Below, one piece after another: positions 8,583 through 18,195 of a stretch of DNA of 44,747 bases. Origin of the DNA: an uncultured Acinetobacter sp. (GTDB taxonomy: Bacteria > Pseudomonadota > Gammaproteobacteria > Pseudomonadales > Moraxellaceae). Position numbers and translations under genes: made by a program. How positions within the stretch are numbered: the first letter of the stretch is position 1; the number at the start of each line of letters is the position of its first letter. The DNA is taken from positions 1 to 44,747 of the forward strand of contig CANQWW010000005.1 in NCBI GenBank assembly GCA_947627655.1, read 5' to 3'. The notes beneath the pieces were generated by a model, which saw nothing but the letters and a program-made list of their open reading frames with translations, was not told the origin of the DNA and ran no database searches.

Positions 8583-9190
8583 ACACGCTTGCTGTCTTCA
8601 ATACCTTGCCAGAAAGCCTGAAAAGCTTGTGCTTCCTGGAAAGAGTATAAAGGTGTGGAAGAACTGGACAGCTGAATTGCAATATTAGGCTGCCCCAGGG
8701 AAACAACACTGGCCATAGAAAAAGCGTCAAAGGGCTGAAAATCTTGATAGACCGGCGGTAGCGCTTCGTCGTAATAGACTACTAGCACCCGCGCATCTGG
8801 GTGATCACAGGTCTTTAACCAGGCATAGGCTTCGATCAGGGCATCGTTCCAGCAACCGGCCAGACTGGTTGCAGGCGTCGCATCCTGACACAGAATAGAA
8901 TACAGGCCTGAGATGGCATTATGTACAGAGGTTGAAAACTGAGTCGGTGAAGGTGTCTGATCCTGCAACACATCTTTGAGGATACTCAGGGTTTTGTGCT
9001 CATCCCCATATTGAGACACCCAGATAATATAATCGATATTTTCATCGGCCCGGGCCTGAATGGCGCTGTTCAAGGCAATTTTTGCGATGGCAGACAGACG
9101 ACGGCGCTGCATGGCTGGAATCTTTTCCAAAGCCGGATAGGTGCTATTGGCCTGACTGTGGATCAGGTCAGACATATGGAGTTTGATCAT
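8567..9190 (-). CDS. Ketosynthase-like (chain-length-factor-like) protein, first gene of the APE operon
   Basis: This 207-residue protein has GAGGA nine bases before the ATG, and an in-frame stop lies just upstream. It matches the short beta-ketoacyl-synthase N-terminal-like proteins of APE and xanthomonadin clusters: MQRRRLSAIAKIAL, IIWVSQYGD, SPTQFSTSVHNAISGLYSIL (substrate-pocket region), and LVVYYDEALP near residue 140. Full ketosynthases are about 400 residues. This half-length member lacks the C-terminal catalytic His residues, and Cys in ILCQD is not in the normal nucleophile context, so a structural or chain-length role is likely. The family is typically about 240 residues and the N-terminus here is short. 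Confidence 0.75.
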   Translation of the reverse strand: MIKLHMSDLIHSQANSTYPALEKIPAMQRRRLSAIAKIALNSAIQARADENIDYIIWVSQYGDEHKTLSILKDVLQDQTPSPTQFSTSVHNAISGLYSILCQDATPATSLAGCWNDALIEAYAWLKTCDHPDARVLVVYYDEALPPVYQDFQPFDAFSMASVVSLGQPNIAIQLSSSSTPLYSFQEAQAFQAFWQGIEDSKRVWQKC

Positions 9191-9251
9191 GTGCGCCGAT
9201 CCTCACCACTTAAAATGACACAAACAATAGACTGAATTTTTGAGTGGGCGA

Positions 9252-9281
9252 ATTATACCATTGGTTATGTTTTTGCAACAA
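9252..9281 (-). promoter_or_regulatory. Sigma-70 promoter with extended -10 for the APE operon
   Basis: Reading leftward, a perfect TATAAT (9257-9252) is preceded by TGG, giving an extended -10 element. A TTGTTG -35-like hexamer lies 18 bases upstream (9281-9276); TTGCAA at 15 bases is an alternative. Transcription would start near 9245, about 55 bases before the first start codon. This is the only strong promoter-like site seen in the gap between relA and the pigment genes. Confidence 0.65.
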
Positions 9282-9367
9282 AAAATATATTGCATGTTAT
9301 CAAACATCTATAAATGTAATTTTTTTCTGCTATTTATTTTGCTGTGTCTAGCCCTTCAACCCCATAG

Positions 9368-9399
9368 CAAAAAGCCCACCAATATATGGTGGGCTTTTG
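9368..9399 (-). terminator. Rho-independent terminator of relA
   Basis: The inverted repeat AGCCCACC / GGTGGGCT (9373-9380 and 9388-9395) encloses a seven-base AT loop. It is followed on the minus strand by a run of T (complement of 9369-9372). It lies 25 bases beyond the relA stop and upstream of the APE promoter, so it separates the two units. Confidence 0.8.
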
Positions 9400-9420
9400 A
9401 GCGACTGATCAAGGAAAAAA

Positions 9421-11730
9421 TTAGCTGCCTTGCACCAGACGGCGGGCACTGATAATACCAGGTTGTTGCTCCAGGCGAGCCAACAGCTTGGACAGCTGCG
9501 CCAAGCCTTTCACTTCAATCAGGAGTTTCATATTGGCAATGCCATCTGACTCTGAAATAGTATTGACCTGACGGATATTGATCTGATCAGAAAAGATGAC
9601 CTGGGTCAGATCTTTGAGCAGACCACGTCGATCATAGGCTTCCACCACAATCTGCACACTTTGACCACGGGTGGGCTGCATTTCCCAATCCGCCTCGACT
9701 GCACGTTCTGGCTCCTGAGAAATCATCCGTACATAATCCTGACAGGCGACTTTATGAATGCTGACACCACGATTCAGGGTAATATAGCCACCGATGGATT
9801 CACCATGTACCGGCTGGCAACACTGCGCCACATGCAGCTCCACATTATCCAGGCCATCAATCAGAATACCATGGGCCGATAAGGTATGGCTGGCACGCGG
9901 ATTCAGTGCTGGTTTCAAGACCAGCTCCGGCTCATCCTGGTCCAGGTGCATATGACGGTTAACCTGATTAATCAGGGCATGCAGACTGATATCACTATTG
10001 ACGATACCAATCAGAATATCTTCACCACTCTTCACATTAAAGTGGCTACAATAATCCCCCAGGTCAATCGATTTCGGGTGAATCGCCAGACGTGACAATT
10101 CTTTATTCAGAATCTCACGGCCCACTTCCAGGTTTTTGCTGCGATCCTGCTGACGGAACCAGTGACGTAACTTGTCTCTTGCGCGGGCGGTCTTGATATA
10201 ACCCAGTGAGTTGACCAACCAGTCCCGGTTCGGTTCACGATCTTTCTTGGTCAGAATCTCAATCTGTTCACCGGTTTTCAGGGTATAGGTCAGTGGCACA
10301 TAGCGCTGGTTGACCCGTGCTGCATAGCATTTATTGCCGACTTCGGTATGCACATGATAGGCAAAGTCTAGCACGGTAGAGCCGCGCGGCAACTCCTTGA
10401 TATCACCATCACGACTGAACACATAAATTTTTTCAAAACCTTCAAAGTCCTGAATCTGCTCGATATCTTCAGCACTGTCTTCATCGTCTTTATGCGCACT
10501 GGCATCATTACGTTCCTGATAATGTTCCAGTACCGCACGTAAAGAATGTAAACGATGGTTAAAGGAGTGATCGGTGGTTTTCGATCCTTCCTTATAGTTG
10601 AAGTGTGAACATACCCCGAGTTCCGCCTCTTCATGCATCGTCTTGGTCCGAATCTGCACTTCCAGCGACTTGTTTTCTGCAATCACTGCAGTATGCAAGG
10701 AGCGATAACCGTTGGCTTTCGGGTTAGTAATATAATCATCAAATTGATGCGGGATATGACGCCAGATCTGATGTACGATGCCAAGACTGTGATAGCACTC
10801 AGGTACACTATTGACCAATACCCGTACTGCACGAATATCATAAAGCTGGTCGAAGCTCAGGTCTTTGCTTTTCATTTTCCGGTAAATCGAATAAATGTGC
10901 TTTACCCGGCCATTAATTTCAGCTTCGATGCCGTGCTCAGCCAGCTCATTACGCAATTTTTCAATCACGAACTGAATGTACTGTTCACGCTCCAGGCGTT
11001 TTTCATTCAGTAAAGACGCAATTTCTTTATAACGTTCCGGTGCCAGATAGCGGAATGCCAGATCTTCCAGCTCCCACTTCAGCTGGGCAATGCCAAGCCG
11101 ATGCGCCAGCGGTGAGTAAATGGTTAGAATCTCACGGGCGACCCGCTCCTGACGGTCACGCGGCGAAGTGGCCAGCTCGCGCAGCGCATAAGTACGTTCC
11201 GCCAATTTAATCAGCACAACCCGAACATCTTCTGTAACCGAAATCAGCATCTTGTAGATGCCGGACAAATGTTCACGCTGGTTATTATTGAAGTGATCTT
11301 CTAAACGCTTGTTATTTTCAATCAGTTCAGACAGCTTACCCATGGCCAGCGTGCCTTTGACCAGTGCATGCACCTGCTCGCCGAATTTTTCCAATACCTC
11401 TTGCAGCGAGGTTACCCCTTCACGCACGGAACGGTACAGCATCGCAGCGGAGAGGGTATCTTCATCAACATGCAAATGGGCCAGAATATCCGCCATTTCA
11501 ACACCGGTATGAAAGGTATTGGAACGGTGTTGAACGGTGGTTTCAAGCTCTTTTTCTAAGGTTAAATGGGCAACTTCTTCGAGCTGCTCCAGGGGGTCTC
11601 TATCTAATATGCTTCTGACACGATCTAACCATTCGGTCAGATCATGTTCGGCTTGATCGGCATGCTCAACAGTCGTTTCCTGTGACAACTCGTTCAGTCG
11701 TCCAGGTAATTGCTCACGTACTGTGACCAT
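9421..11730 (-). CDS. relA: RelA, (p)ppGpp synthetase I
   Basis: This 769-residue ribosome-associated stringent-response enzyme transfers pyrophosphate from ATP to GTP/GDP. The N-terminal hydrolase-like domain (about 60-190) has HTGVEMADILAHL, but the catalytic HD dyad is replaced (SAAMLYRSVREG), so it should be synthetase-only, separating it from SpoT. The synthetase domain (about 240-370) has NPKANGYRSLH. The TGS domain (about 435-495) has RGSTVLDFAYHVHTEVG, a Cys-containing conserved block has QCCQPVHGESIGGY, and a C-terminal ACT/RRM domain runs from about 695. GGAG precedes ATG 11730. It lies 32 bases after rlmD, as in the enterobacterial rlmD-relA order. Confidence 0.97.
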   Translation of the reverse strand: MVTVREQLPGRLNELSQETTVEHADQAEHDLTEWLDRVRSILDRDPLEQLEEVAHLTLEKELETTVQHRSNTFHTGVEMADILAHLHVDEDTLSAAMLYRSVREGVTSLQEVLEKFGEQVHALVKGTLAMGKLSELIENNKRLEDHFNNNQREHLSGIYKMLISVTEDVRVVLIKLAERTYALRELATSPRDRQERVAREILTIYSPLAHRLGIAQLKWELEDLAFRYLAPERYKEIASLLNEKRLEREQYIQFVIEKLRNELAEHGIEAEINGRVKHIYSIYRKMKSKDLSFDQLYDIRAVRVLVNSVPECYHSLGIVHQIWRHIPHQFDDYITNPKANGYRSLHTAVIAENKSLEVQIRTKTMHEEAELGVCSHFNYKEGSKTTDHSFNHRLHSLRAVLEHYQERNDASAHKDDEDSAEDIEQIQDFEGFEKIYVFSRDGDIKELPRGSTVLDFAYHVHTEVGNKCYAARVNQRYVPLTYTLKTGEQIEILTKKDREPNRDWLVNSLGYIKTARARDKLRHWFRQQDRSKNLEVGREILNKELSRLAIHPKSIDLGDYCSHFNVKSGEDILIGIVNSDISLHALINQVNRHMHLDQDEPELVLKPALNPRASHTLSAHGILIDGLDNVELHVAQCCQPVHGESIGGYITLNRGVSIHKVACQDYVRMISQEPERAVEADWEMQPTRGQSVQIVVEAYDRRGLLKDLTQVIFSDQINIRQVNTISESDGIANMKLLIEVKGLAQLSKLLARLEQQPGIISARRLVQGS

Positions 11731-11762
11731 ACCACTCTCCTACTTTTATATACATCATCGCT

Positions 11763-13151
11763 TTAATCGTTTATTTCATTTTGTTTTTCGAACAGGGCAA
11801 TCGACTCAACATGACCGGTGTGGGTAAACATATCCATGACACCTGCCTTGCTTAAGCGATAACCCTGTTGTACCAGCAATCCGGCATCTCTGGCTAGAGT
11901 TGCTGGATTACACGATACATAAACGATTTTTGTTGCACCAAACTTAGGCACATATTGCATGACTTCTTCTGCACCAGAACGCGGTGGATCAATCAGCAAG
12001 GCATCAAAGCCCTGTTTTGCCCAAGCCTGGTGCGAAAAGTCCTGAGTCAGGTCCTGAGCATAGAAGGATAAGTGTGCCATGCCATTCAGTCTGGCATTTT
12101 CGGCCCCACGTTGCACCATCTCTTCACTTCCTTCAACGCCAACAACGCGACCACTTGCACCGACACAGCGCGCTAGAGGCAAAGAGAAGTTGCCTAAACC
12201 AGAAAACAGATCCAGGACCCTTTCACCACTCTGTAGCTGTAGCAAATCACATGCCAGACGAACCATTTGCGGGTTGATGGTTGAATTCACCTGAGTGAAA
12301 TCGAGCGGACTAAAACCAAATTCCACGTCAAACTCATCTAAACGGTAATGCAGACGTTCAGGTAAGTCTGGCTGATCCATACGGTTCAGCTGATTTTCCC
12401 CGGCCGGCTGAATATATAACTGCCATCCTTTCTTTAACGCAAATTCGCGTAAAAGGTTGACATCGCGTTCAGTTAAATTTGCAGTTTCACGAATTACCAA
12501 GGCAATTTCTGTATCACCCATGGCTAATTCTATATGACCCACGTCAGCCTTACCATTTAGACTTTGGAGCAATTGTTTAAGACGTGTAACCGATCCAAAC
12601 TCACGATCCAGAATCATACAGCGATCAATCGAGGTCAGTTTATTACTTTGATTTTCACGAAAACCGACGACCAGCTTGTCTTTCGCCGGCAAATAGCGCA
12701 CCCCGATCCGCGCCTTGCGACGGTAATCTTCGCGCTGTGAACGCAGCGGTGGCAACCATTCATCCGGCTGGATACCCGCAAAATGCTGCAGATGTGATTG
12801 CAGTACCTGCTGTTTCAGCTCAATCTGGGCATCTGGCGCAATATGCTGCATATTACAGCCGCCACAAATACCAAAATGCGGGCAGGCCGGCTGTACCCGA
12901 ATCTGCGAAGCTTCGCTTAATAATTCGATTGAATCTGCTTCTTCTAGTTTTTTTACTTCACGGCTAATGCGGGCCCGCACGGTTTCACCCGGTAAGGCAT
13001 AACGGATAAAGACTTTTTTGCCCTGCTTTTCGGCTGGATGCTCTGGATGCGAACCATAGTGAGCAATGCCACGTCCCTCGTGTGATAATGACTCAACCTT
13101 GAAAATATACTCGGGTTGCTGCTTGGGCCGTGGTTGAGCTCGATGTTTCAT
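11763..13151 (-). CDS. rlmD: RlmD, 23S rRNA (uracil-1939-C5)-methyltransferase
   Basis: This 462-residue SAM-dependent enzyme methylates C5 of U1939 in 23S rRNA. The N-terminal TRAM domain covers residues about 12-70, followed by the iron-sulfur Cys cluster [10 protein letters not shown] near residue 90. The Rossmann methyltransferase has [15 protein letters not shown] (SAM site, near 300), [10 protein letters not shown] and the catalytic Cys in [12 protein letters not shown]. Length matches E. coli RumA/RlmD (433) with small insertions. It starts six bases after the exonuclease stop, so it is co-transcribed with that gene and probably with relA. Confidence 0.95.
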   Translation of the reverse strand: MKHRAQPRPKQQPEYIFKVESLSHEGRGIAHYGSHPEHPAEKQGKKVFIRYALPGETVRARISREVKKLEEADSIELLSEASQIRVQPACPHFGICGGCNMQHIAPDAQIELKQQVLQSHLQHFAGIQPDEWLPPLRSQREDYRRKARIGVRYLPAKDKLVVGFRENQSNKLTSIDRCMILDREFGSVTRLKQLLQSLNGKADVGHIELAMGDTEIALVIRETANLTERDVNLLREFALKKGWQLYIQPAGENQLNRMDQPDLPERLHYRLDEFDVEFGFSPLDFTQVNSTINPQMVRLACDLLQLQSGERVLDLFSGLGNFSLPLARCVGASGRVVGVEGSEEMVQRGAENARLNGMAHLSFYAQDLTQDFSHQAWAKQGFDALLIDPPRSGAEEVMQYVPKFGATKIVYVSCNPATLARDAGLLVQQGYRLSKAGVMDMFTHTGHVESIALFEKQNEIND

Positions 13152-13157
13152 GAAAAC

Positions 13158-13976
13158 CTAATGTGTGGGGATGGAAAAATCAAAACGGGTAAATTCAGTC
13201 CGCTGTGAAGTGTCACGCCAGACTGCTAAAAAATCTGCATGCTGCGGTTGCGTATGCAGGTATTGAATCGTGCTTTGTACCAGGTGCTGATAATCAGGCA
13301 GTAATAGCTGCCCTTTTAGCAACAGCCAGCGAATATAGACCAGCCAGGTATTCAGCACATCACCTTCGCAATAGCTGGTGAGTTTGCTCCACTCCTGCTG
13401 ACGGACATATTCCGGCACATGATAGCCACCGTCACCGCGCTTGCCTGGATAACCCAGTAAATGGGCAACATCGTCCAGTTTCTGGAAATGCCGCGCATGA
13501 AACATGGCCATCACATCCATTAAATCAACATGGCGCTGGTGATAGCGATTCTGATAGTTATTATAACGCTTTTGGCTATCGATTTCGCCCTGATCGAACA
13601 AACTCGGCGCAGACAGACCATGATACATGGCCCGATATAGAATCACTGGCAAATCAAATTGTGAACCATTCCAACTCACTAGCGTAGGATGGCGTTTGTC
13701 AAAAATCGATAAAAATTTTCTGAGAATTTCAGCTTCTGAATCATGTTCCCGACTAAAGGAAAATAGTTTGATGCCCTGTTCATCTATCCAGAGTCCAGAA
13801 ATACAGACAATTTCATGCAAAGGCAAACGCTGGAAGTCTGCACCGGACTCCTGACGGCGTAATTTAGTCAGCGCCTGATCCAGACTTGCTTCCGGCAGAT
13901 CCAGTCCGAACAGATGCGCGCCTGACTTCAGGTCAGTTTGGGTTTCGATATCAAACGTTAAAACAGGCAAGCGCAT
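13158..13976 (-). CDS. DEDD-family 3'-5' exonuclease (PF10108-like, DNA polymerase B exonuclease-like)
   Basis: This 272-residue protein has the Exo I motif TFDIETQ (catalytic Asp and Glu) at residues 7-13. An Exo II-type segment VSWNGSQFDLPVI lies near residue 100, and an Exo III-like SYCEGDVLNTWLVYIRW, with Asp, near residue 205. This arrangement matches the family of predicted polysaccharide-biosynthesis-associated or family-B-like exonucleases, small stand-alone proofreading-like nucleases of unknown physiological role. It lies between cysM (18-base gap) and rlmD (six-base gap) on one apparent transcript. The biological substrate is unknown. Confidence 0.82.
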   Translation of the reverse strand: MRLPVLTFDIETQTDLKSGAHLFGLDLPEASLDQALTKLRRQESGADFQRLPLHEIVCISGLWIDEQGIKLFSFSREHDSEAEILRKFLSIFDKRHPTLVSWNGSQFDLPVILYRAMYHGLSAPSLFDQGEIDSQKRYNNYQNRYHQRHVDLMDVMAMFHARHFQKLDDVAHLLGYPGKRGDGGYHVPEYVRQQEWSKLTSYCEGDVLNTWLVYIRWLLLKGQLLLPDYQHLVQSTIQYLHTQPQHADFLAVWRDTSQRTEFTRFDFSIPTH

Positions 13977-13994
13977 CTAGACAGTACTCAGCAA

Positions 13995-14924
13995 TTATTC
14001 AGGATCTTGTACAGAGAATAGCCCGGTAGACAGATAACGGTCGCCACGGTCACAAATAATACACACGATCACGGCATCAGGATTTTCCTCTGCCAGCTTG
14101 ATCGATGCCCAGACCGCACCGCCAGACGATGTACCCGCACTGATGCCTTCTTTCTGCGCCAGCTTGCGCATGGTGCGTTCTGCTTCAATTTGTGGAATAT
14201 CGATAATACGGTCAATACGGCTGCGGTCAAAAATCGTTGGCAGGTATTCTTCTGGCCAGCGGCGAATACCGGCGATACTTGAACCATCGGAGGGTTGCAG
14301 ACCCACGATCTGGATATCCGGGTTCATTTTTTTCAGGTATTTAGACACACCCATAATGGTACCGGTGGTACCCATTGAACTGACGAAGTGGGTAATCTTG
14401 CCGCCTGTTTGCTGCCAGATTTCCGGACCGGTGGTCAAATAATGTGCTTCGACATTATCCGGGTTACCGAACTGGTTCAGTACCAGCCCTTTACCATCTT
14501 TTTCCATTTGCAAGGCCAGGTCACGTGCACCTTCCATGCCCTGCTCTTTGGTCACTTCAAGCAGTTCGGCGCCATAAGCACGCATGGCATCCTTACGTTC
14601 CTGGCTCATATTGTCCGGCATGATCAGCTTCATGTGATAGCCGCGCATCGCTGCAACCATGGCCAAAGCAATCCCCGTATTTCCACTCGTCGCCTCAATC
14701 AAGGTATCACCCGGCTTGATCTGTCCACGCTTTTCCGCTTGCATAATCATATTATAGGCTGGACGGTCCTTGACCGAACCTGCCGGATTATTGCCTTCGA
14801 GCTTTGCTAACACTGTCGCTTGAGTGTGACGAGCCAGACGCTGCAAACGCACCAGTGGCGTTTTGCCTACATAGTGGTCCAGTAAAAATTCGTCGGCTTG
14901 AAAATCAGGGGTGGTATTACTCAT
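13995..14924 (-). CDS. cysM: CysM, O-acetylserine sulfhydrylase B (cysteine synthase B)
   Basis: This 309-residue PLP enzyme makes cysteine from O-acetylserine and sulfide or thiosulfate. I chose ATG 14924 (AGG eight bases upstream) over GTG 14933. The Schiff-base Lys is in NNPAGSVKDRPAYNM near residue 47. The substrate/PLP loop is EATSGNTGIAL, the phosphate-binding glycine loop is SSMGTTGTIMG near 175, and SAGTSSGGA is near 255. NNPAGSVKDRPA and the shorter length favour CysM over CysK. It is first in the cysM-exonuclease-rlmD-relA direction. Confidence 0.92.
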   Translation of the reverse strand: MSNTTPDFQADEFLLDHYVGKTPLVRLQRLARHTQATVLAKLEGNNPAGSVKDRPAYNMIMQAEKRGQIKPGDTLIEATSGNTGIALAMVAAMRGYHMKLIMPDNMSQERKDAMRAYGAELLEVTKEQGMEGARDLALQMEKDGKGLVLNQFGNPDNVEAHYLTTGPEIWQQTGGKITHFVSSMGTTGTIMGVSKYLKKMNPDIQIVGLQPSDGSSIAGIRRWPEEYLPTIFDRSRIDRIIDIPQIEAERTMRKLAQKEGISAGTSSGGAVWASIKLAEENPDAVIVCIICDRGDRYLSTGLFSVQDPE

Positions 14925-15062
14925 TATGTGCACCTATGTCGAGGTGCGGCTATTGTATGAAAATTTGCATTTCCCTGCACCCATTTAACGGGTCTTTTTC
15001 AGAAAACTGTATAAAACTCAGCCAGCACGGGCAAAAAAACTAAAAATTATCTGTCAGGTCAG

Positions 15063-15206
15063 TCACTTATTAAAATACGCAAGTCCTCTCTCTGGCTCAT
15101 CCTGCATGATGCTTAACAGCCAATCCATACGCTGCTTGGCATCTTCATGTACTAGCAGCGGAATGGGCCGAACAGTAGCGCCTGACATTATTTTTATAGG
15201 GACCAT
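15063..15206 (-). CDS. Small hypothetical ORF, 47 codons
   Basis: A 47-residue frame runs from ATG 15206 to TGA 15063 in the 361-base gap between cysM and gacS. A second ATG at 15188 would give 41 residues. The product is not hydrophobic and has a plausible helical, charged C-terminal half (HEDAKQRMDWLLSIMQDEPERGL). Codon use looks bacterial-coding, but no clear ribosome binding site is visible at either start. It points toward cysM and could be a small gene or a remnant. No family recognised. Confidence 0.35.
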   Translation of the reverse strand: MVPIKIMSGATVRPIPLLVHEDAKQRMDWLLSIMQDEPERGLAYFNK

Positions 15207-15227
15207 ATGAAAAAAACTGCTGAAATT

Positions 15228-15256
15228 TTAACTGTCGATTTAAAGCATGCTAATAT
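15228..15256 (+). promoter_or_regulatory. Probable gacS promoter with extended -10
   Basis: TTAACT (15228-15233) is separated by 17 bases from TAATAT (15251-15256), which is preceded by TGC, giving an extended -10. Transcription would begin near 15263. The possible ATG at 15247 would then lie upstream of the transcript, which supports the gacS start at 15286. Confidence 0.5.
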
Positions 15257-15285
15257 GCGAGCATAAGGAAAATACTGCTTCTATC

Positions 15286-18096
15286 ATGCCAACTATCAAT
15301 AAAAAGCTGTTTAAACGTCTACACTTAAATCATGCTTATGGTCAGCTGATTGCACTGATCTTCGTGCCGATCACCATTTTGGCCTGTGTAGGAGCAGCCT
15401 TGGTTTTGACAGAAACCTCCAATGCCGCCCGTGCCCAGCAGAAACAGATGGCCATCGCTATCATGACCCGTTTTCAAGCCACGGCCGAATCAGCCCTGGA
15501 TATCGTCAATTACGCTCCTTGGCAATATGAGCAGGCGCGTAATGCCATGCAGAATATGCTGAATGAAAAGCATCTGATCCGCGCTGCCATCATCACGCCA
15601 CAGGGGAGAAACAAAATCGGGATTGGATTTCAGGATCAAGCCCCCTGGCCAGCCTTCCAGCAGGAAGCCGCTTTTGTCGGTCCGCTGCTGTATCAGAAAA
15701 GTCATATTTTTGCGGTACGAATCAATAGTAATACTGGCAATCCAGGCTGGCTGGCGATTGAACTGGATAACCAACCTCTAGAAATTGCCCGCTATCGGGT
15801 CATGATCGTGCTGATCGCCACCGGTCTGCTCACCCTGCTCTTGTTGCTACTGTGTCTCAATTTCTACTCACGGCGCTGGATTGCCCCGATGTATGAAATT
15901 CGCATGCAGTTACAACGCTTAAATGCCGATAACCTTGACCAGCATATGGTAATCAACAGTACCGGGGAGCTGCGCCTGTTACAACGCGACATTGCCAATG
16001 TGGTCAAACGCCTGCATTTCAGCTTTCTGGAACTGCGCGAACATACCGAACAGACCGAAGACGATTTACGCCGCACTCTGGATACCTTAGAAGTCCAGAA
16101 CATTACCTATCGTCAGGCACGCGATCAGGCAATCTCGGCCAACCAGGCCAAATCGGTCTTTCTGGCCAATATTTCGCATGAGTTGCGCACCCCACTAAAC
16201 AGTATTGATGGCTTTATTCATCTGCTGCTGCGTCAGGGCAATCTCAGTAACGAGCAAAACCTGTATTTACAGACCATTCGTAAATCCTCTGCGCATCTGC
16301 TGGCGCTGATTAATGATGTCCTGGATTTCTCCAAAATTGATGCCGGCAAGCTGGAACTGGAAACCGCAGAGTTTGATCTGGAAGAAGCCATTTTTGATGT
16401 CATGGATATGCTTTCACCTTTGGCCGCACAGAAGCATATTGATATGGCTTTTTACTATGCCGACAATGTGCCGAAATTTGTCATTGGCGATGTGCTGCGT
16501 TTTAAACAGATTCTGACCAACCTGATTTCAAATGCGATCAAGTTCACTCCAGATGGCGAGATCATTGTCCGTGCCCGGATGGAACACGATGATATCGGCC
16601 AGTGTCTACTGCATTTTAGCGTACAGGACAGTGGAATCGGCCTCAGTGGAACAGACCGCAAAAAACTGTTTGAGTCCTTCTCGCAAGGCGATACTTCGGT
16701 GACACGTCAGTTTGGCGGTACCGGTTTAGGCCTGGCTATTTCCAAACAGCTGGTACAGCTGATGCAGGGTCAGATCGGTTTTGAGGACAACCAGGAACGC
16801 GCGCCGACTGAAAAAGGCTCAACCTTCTGGTTTACCGCGCAATTCCAGGTCAATGAAGAAGATTTCATTGAACATCCAGATTTTAGCCAGCTAAGCGTGG
16901 TCTCTTATCTGGCTCATCCAGCGACAGCCAATGTACTGCGGCATTATCTGGAAAACTATCAGGTTCAGCATATTGAATGCGCCTCTATTCTGGATCTGTT
17001 CAGTCGACTCAACCATCTCAAAGACGCCAGTGAAAACACTTGGCTGATTGTTGACCACGGTGGAGATGGTCAAGCCTTATTAAGAGAAATTCGTACACGT
17101 TATCATAGCAATCTGGCGGTCTATGGTTATCAGATGCAATTGGACCCGAGCATGTTGAATGAGTATCGTGCCCGTGCGTTGTATCAGCCGCTTAGCCGCA
17201 GTGCCCTTATCCAGCTGCTGGATAACCAGCCGGTGTTTGAACAAGATGAGCATCAAGGCTTTAACGGACAGGGGCTGCATGTGCTGGCTGTGGATGATCA
17301 TTTACCTAACCTGATTGTGCTTGAAGCACTCCTGGGTGAACTCAATGTCACCATCACCAAGGCTACCAGTGGTCAGGAAGCCATTGATATTATCCAGCAG
17401 CGTTATAACGATACGCTTAGTCCTTTCGATCTGGTCTTTATGGATATCCAGATGCCCGTCATGTCAGGTATGGACACGACACGCGCCATACGTTCGCTGG
17501 AATCTACTTTTGAAAATCACCAGCGTCTGCCAATTATTGCCCTGACTGCCCATGCCCTCTCGGATGAGAAACAGAAACTGCTGCAAGGCGGCATGGATGA
17601 CTATGTCACCAAACCGATCCAGATCGAACAGATTATCCAGATCCTGACCCAGTGGACCACAGAAAGTTTCCGCAAGGTTCCGGTTCTGGAGCGTGCCAAT
17701 GTGATTGATGCGCTGGATAATAACGTACTTGACTGGCAGCAAAGCCTGCAACTGGCAGCCAACAAAGAAGACCTGGCGATTGATCTGCTGAAAATGCTGA
17801 TCGATAGCTTTGCCACAGAGCTGGAGGAAATCCAGCAGCTGATTGAACTGGAAGATTTCCCGCAGCTGGAGCATGTCCTGCATCGTCTCTACGGCGCAAC
17901 CCGCTATGTGGGTACGCCGAATCTGCAACAGGTGACAGGCAGCTTTGAACAGTTTGTTTCTACCCTGCGTAAAGAACGCCGTAAAGCCGATGAATCCTTT
18001 GTTCAGGAAGTCCTGAACCGTTTTGATGAACTGAAGGTGGCAATTGAACAGGTAGAGCATGCGGCACAGCAGATCCTCAACAAGCCGGTGAACTAA
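15286..18096 (+). CDS. gacS: GacS/BarA-type hybrid sensor histidine kinase
   Basis: This 936-residue tripartite hybrid kinase is the sensor of the GacS/GacA (BarA/UvrY) system; its regulator is not in this window. Membrane helices lie near residues 20-42 and 170-192, flanking a periplasmic domain, followed by HAMP. HisKA has the phosphorylated H298 in NISHELRTP, and the ATPase has LTNLISNAIKF and GGTGLGLAIS. A degenerate receiver (about 540-655) lacks the acceptor Asp. A true receiver has VDDHLPN and D720 in FMDIQMPVMSG, and an HPt domain has H866 in LHRLYGATRY. Start 15286 is preferred over 15247 because of the promoter position. No terminator is seen before the crotonase gene. Confidence 0.9.
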   Translation: MPTINKKLFKRLHLNHAYGQLIALIFVPITILACVGAALVLTETSNAARAQQKQMAIAIMTRFQATAESALDIVNYAPWQYEQARNAMQNMLNEKHLIRAAIITPQGRNKIGIGFQDQAPWPAFQQEAAFVGPLLYQKSHIFAVRINSNTGNPGWLAIELDNQPLEIARYRVMIVLIATGLLTLLLLLLCLNFYSRRWIAPMYEIRMQLQRLNADNLDQHMVINSTGELRLLQRDIANVVKRLHFSFLELREHTEQTEDDLRRTLDTLEVQNITYRQARDQAISANQAKSVFLANISHELRTPLNSIDGFIHLLLRQGNLSNEQNLYLQTIRKSSAHLLALINDVLDFSKIDAGKLELETAEFDLEEAIFDVMDMLSPLAAQKHIDMAFYYADNVPKFVIGDVLRFKQILTNLISNAIKFTPDGEIIVRARMEHDDIGQCLLHFSVQDSGIGLSGTDRKKLFESFSQGDTSVTRQFGGTGLGLAISKQLVQLMQGQIGFEDNQERAPTEKGSTFWFTAQFQVNEEDFIEHPDFSQLSVVSYLAHPATANVLRHYLENYQVQHIECASILDLFSRLNHLKDASENTWLIVDHGGDGQALLREIRTRYHSNLAVYGYQMQLDPSMLNEYRARALYQPLSRSALIQLLDNQPVFEQDEHQGFNGQGLHVLAVDDHLPNLIVLEALLGELNVTITKATSGQEAIDIIQQRYNDTLSPFDLVFMDIQMPVMSGMDTTRAIRSLESTFENHQRLPIIALTAHALSDEKQKLLQGGMDDYVTKPIQIEQIIQILTQWTTESFRKVPVLERANVIDALDNNVLDWQQSLQLAANKEDLAIDLLKMLIDSFATELEEIQQLIELEDFPQLEHVLHRLYGATRYVGTPNLQQVTGSFEQFVSTLRKERRKADESFVQEVLNRFDELKVAIEQVEHAAQQILNKPVN

Positions 18097-18195
18097 AGTA
18101 CAGGCTGCGCACAATCACAAAGCGTGACTTAAGTGTCATGCATGTCATTCAGCAGCCATGCTATGCTCAAGCCAATAAGAATGAAGGATTTAACC

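Noticed and set aside
17464..18114. 216-codon minus-strand frame opposite the gacS 3' end
   Set aside because: Antisense shadow of the receiver and HPt domains, which are strongly supported on the plus strand.
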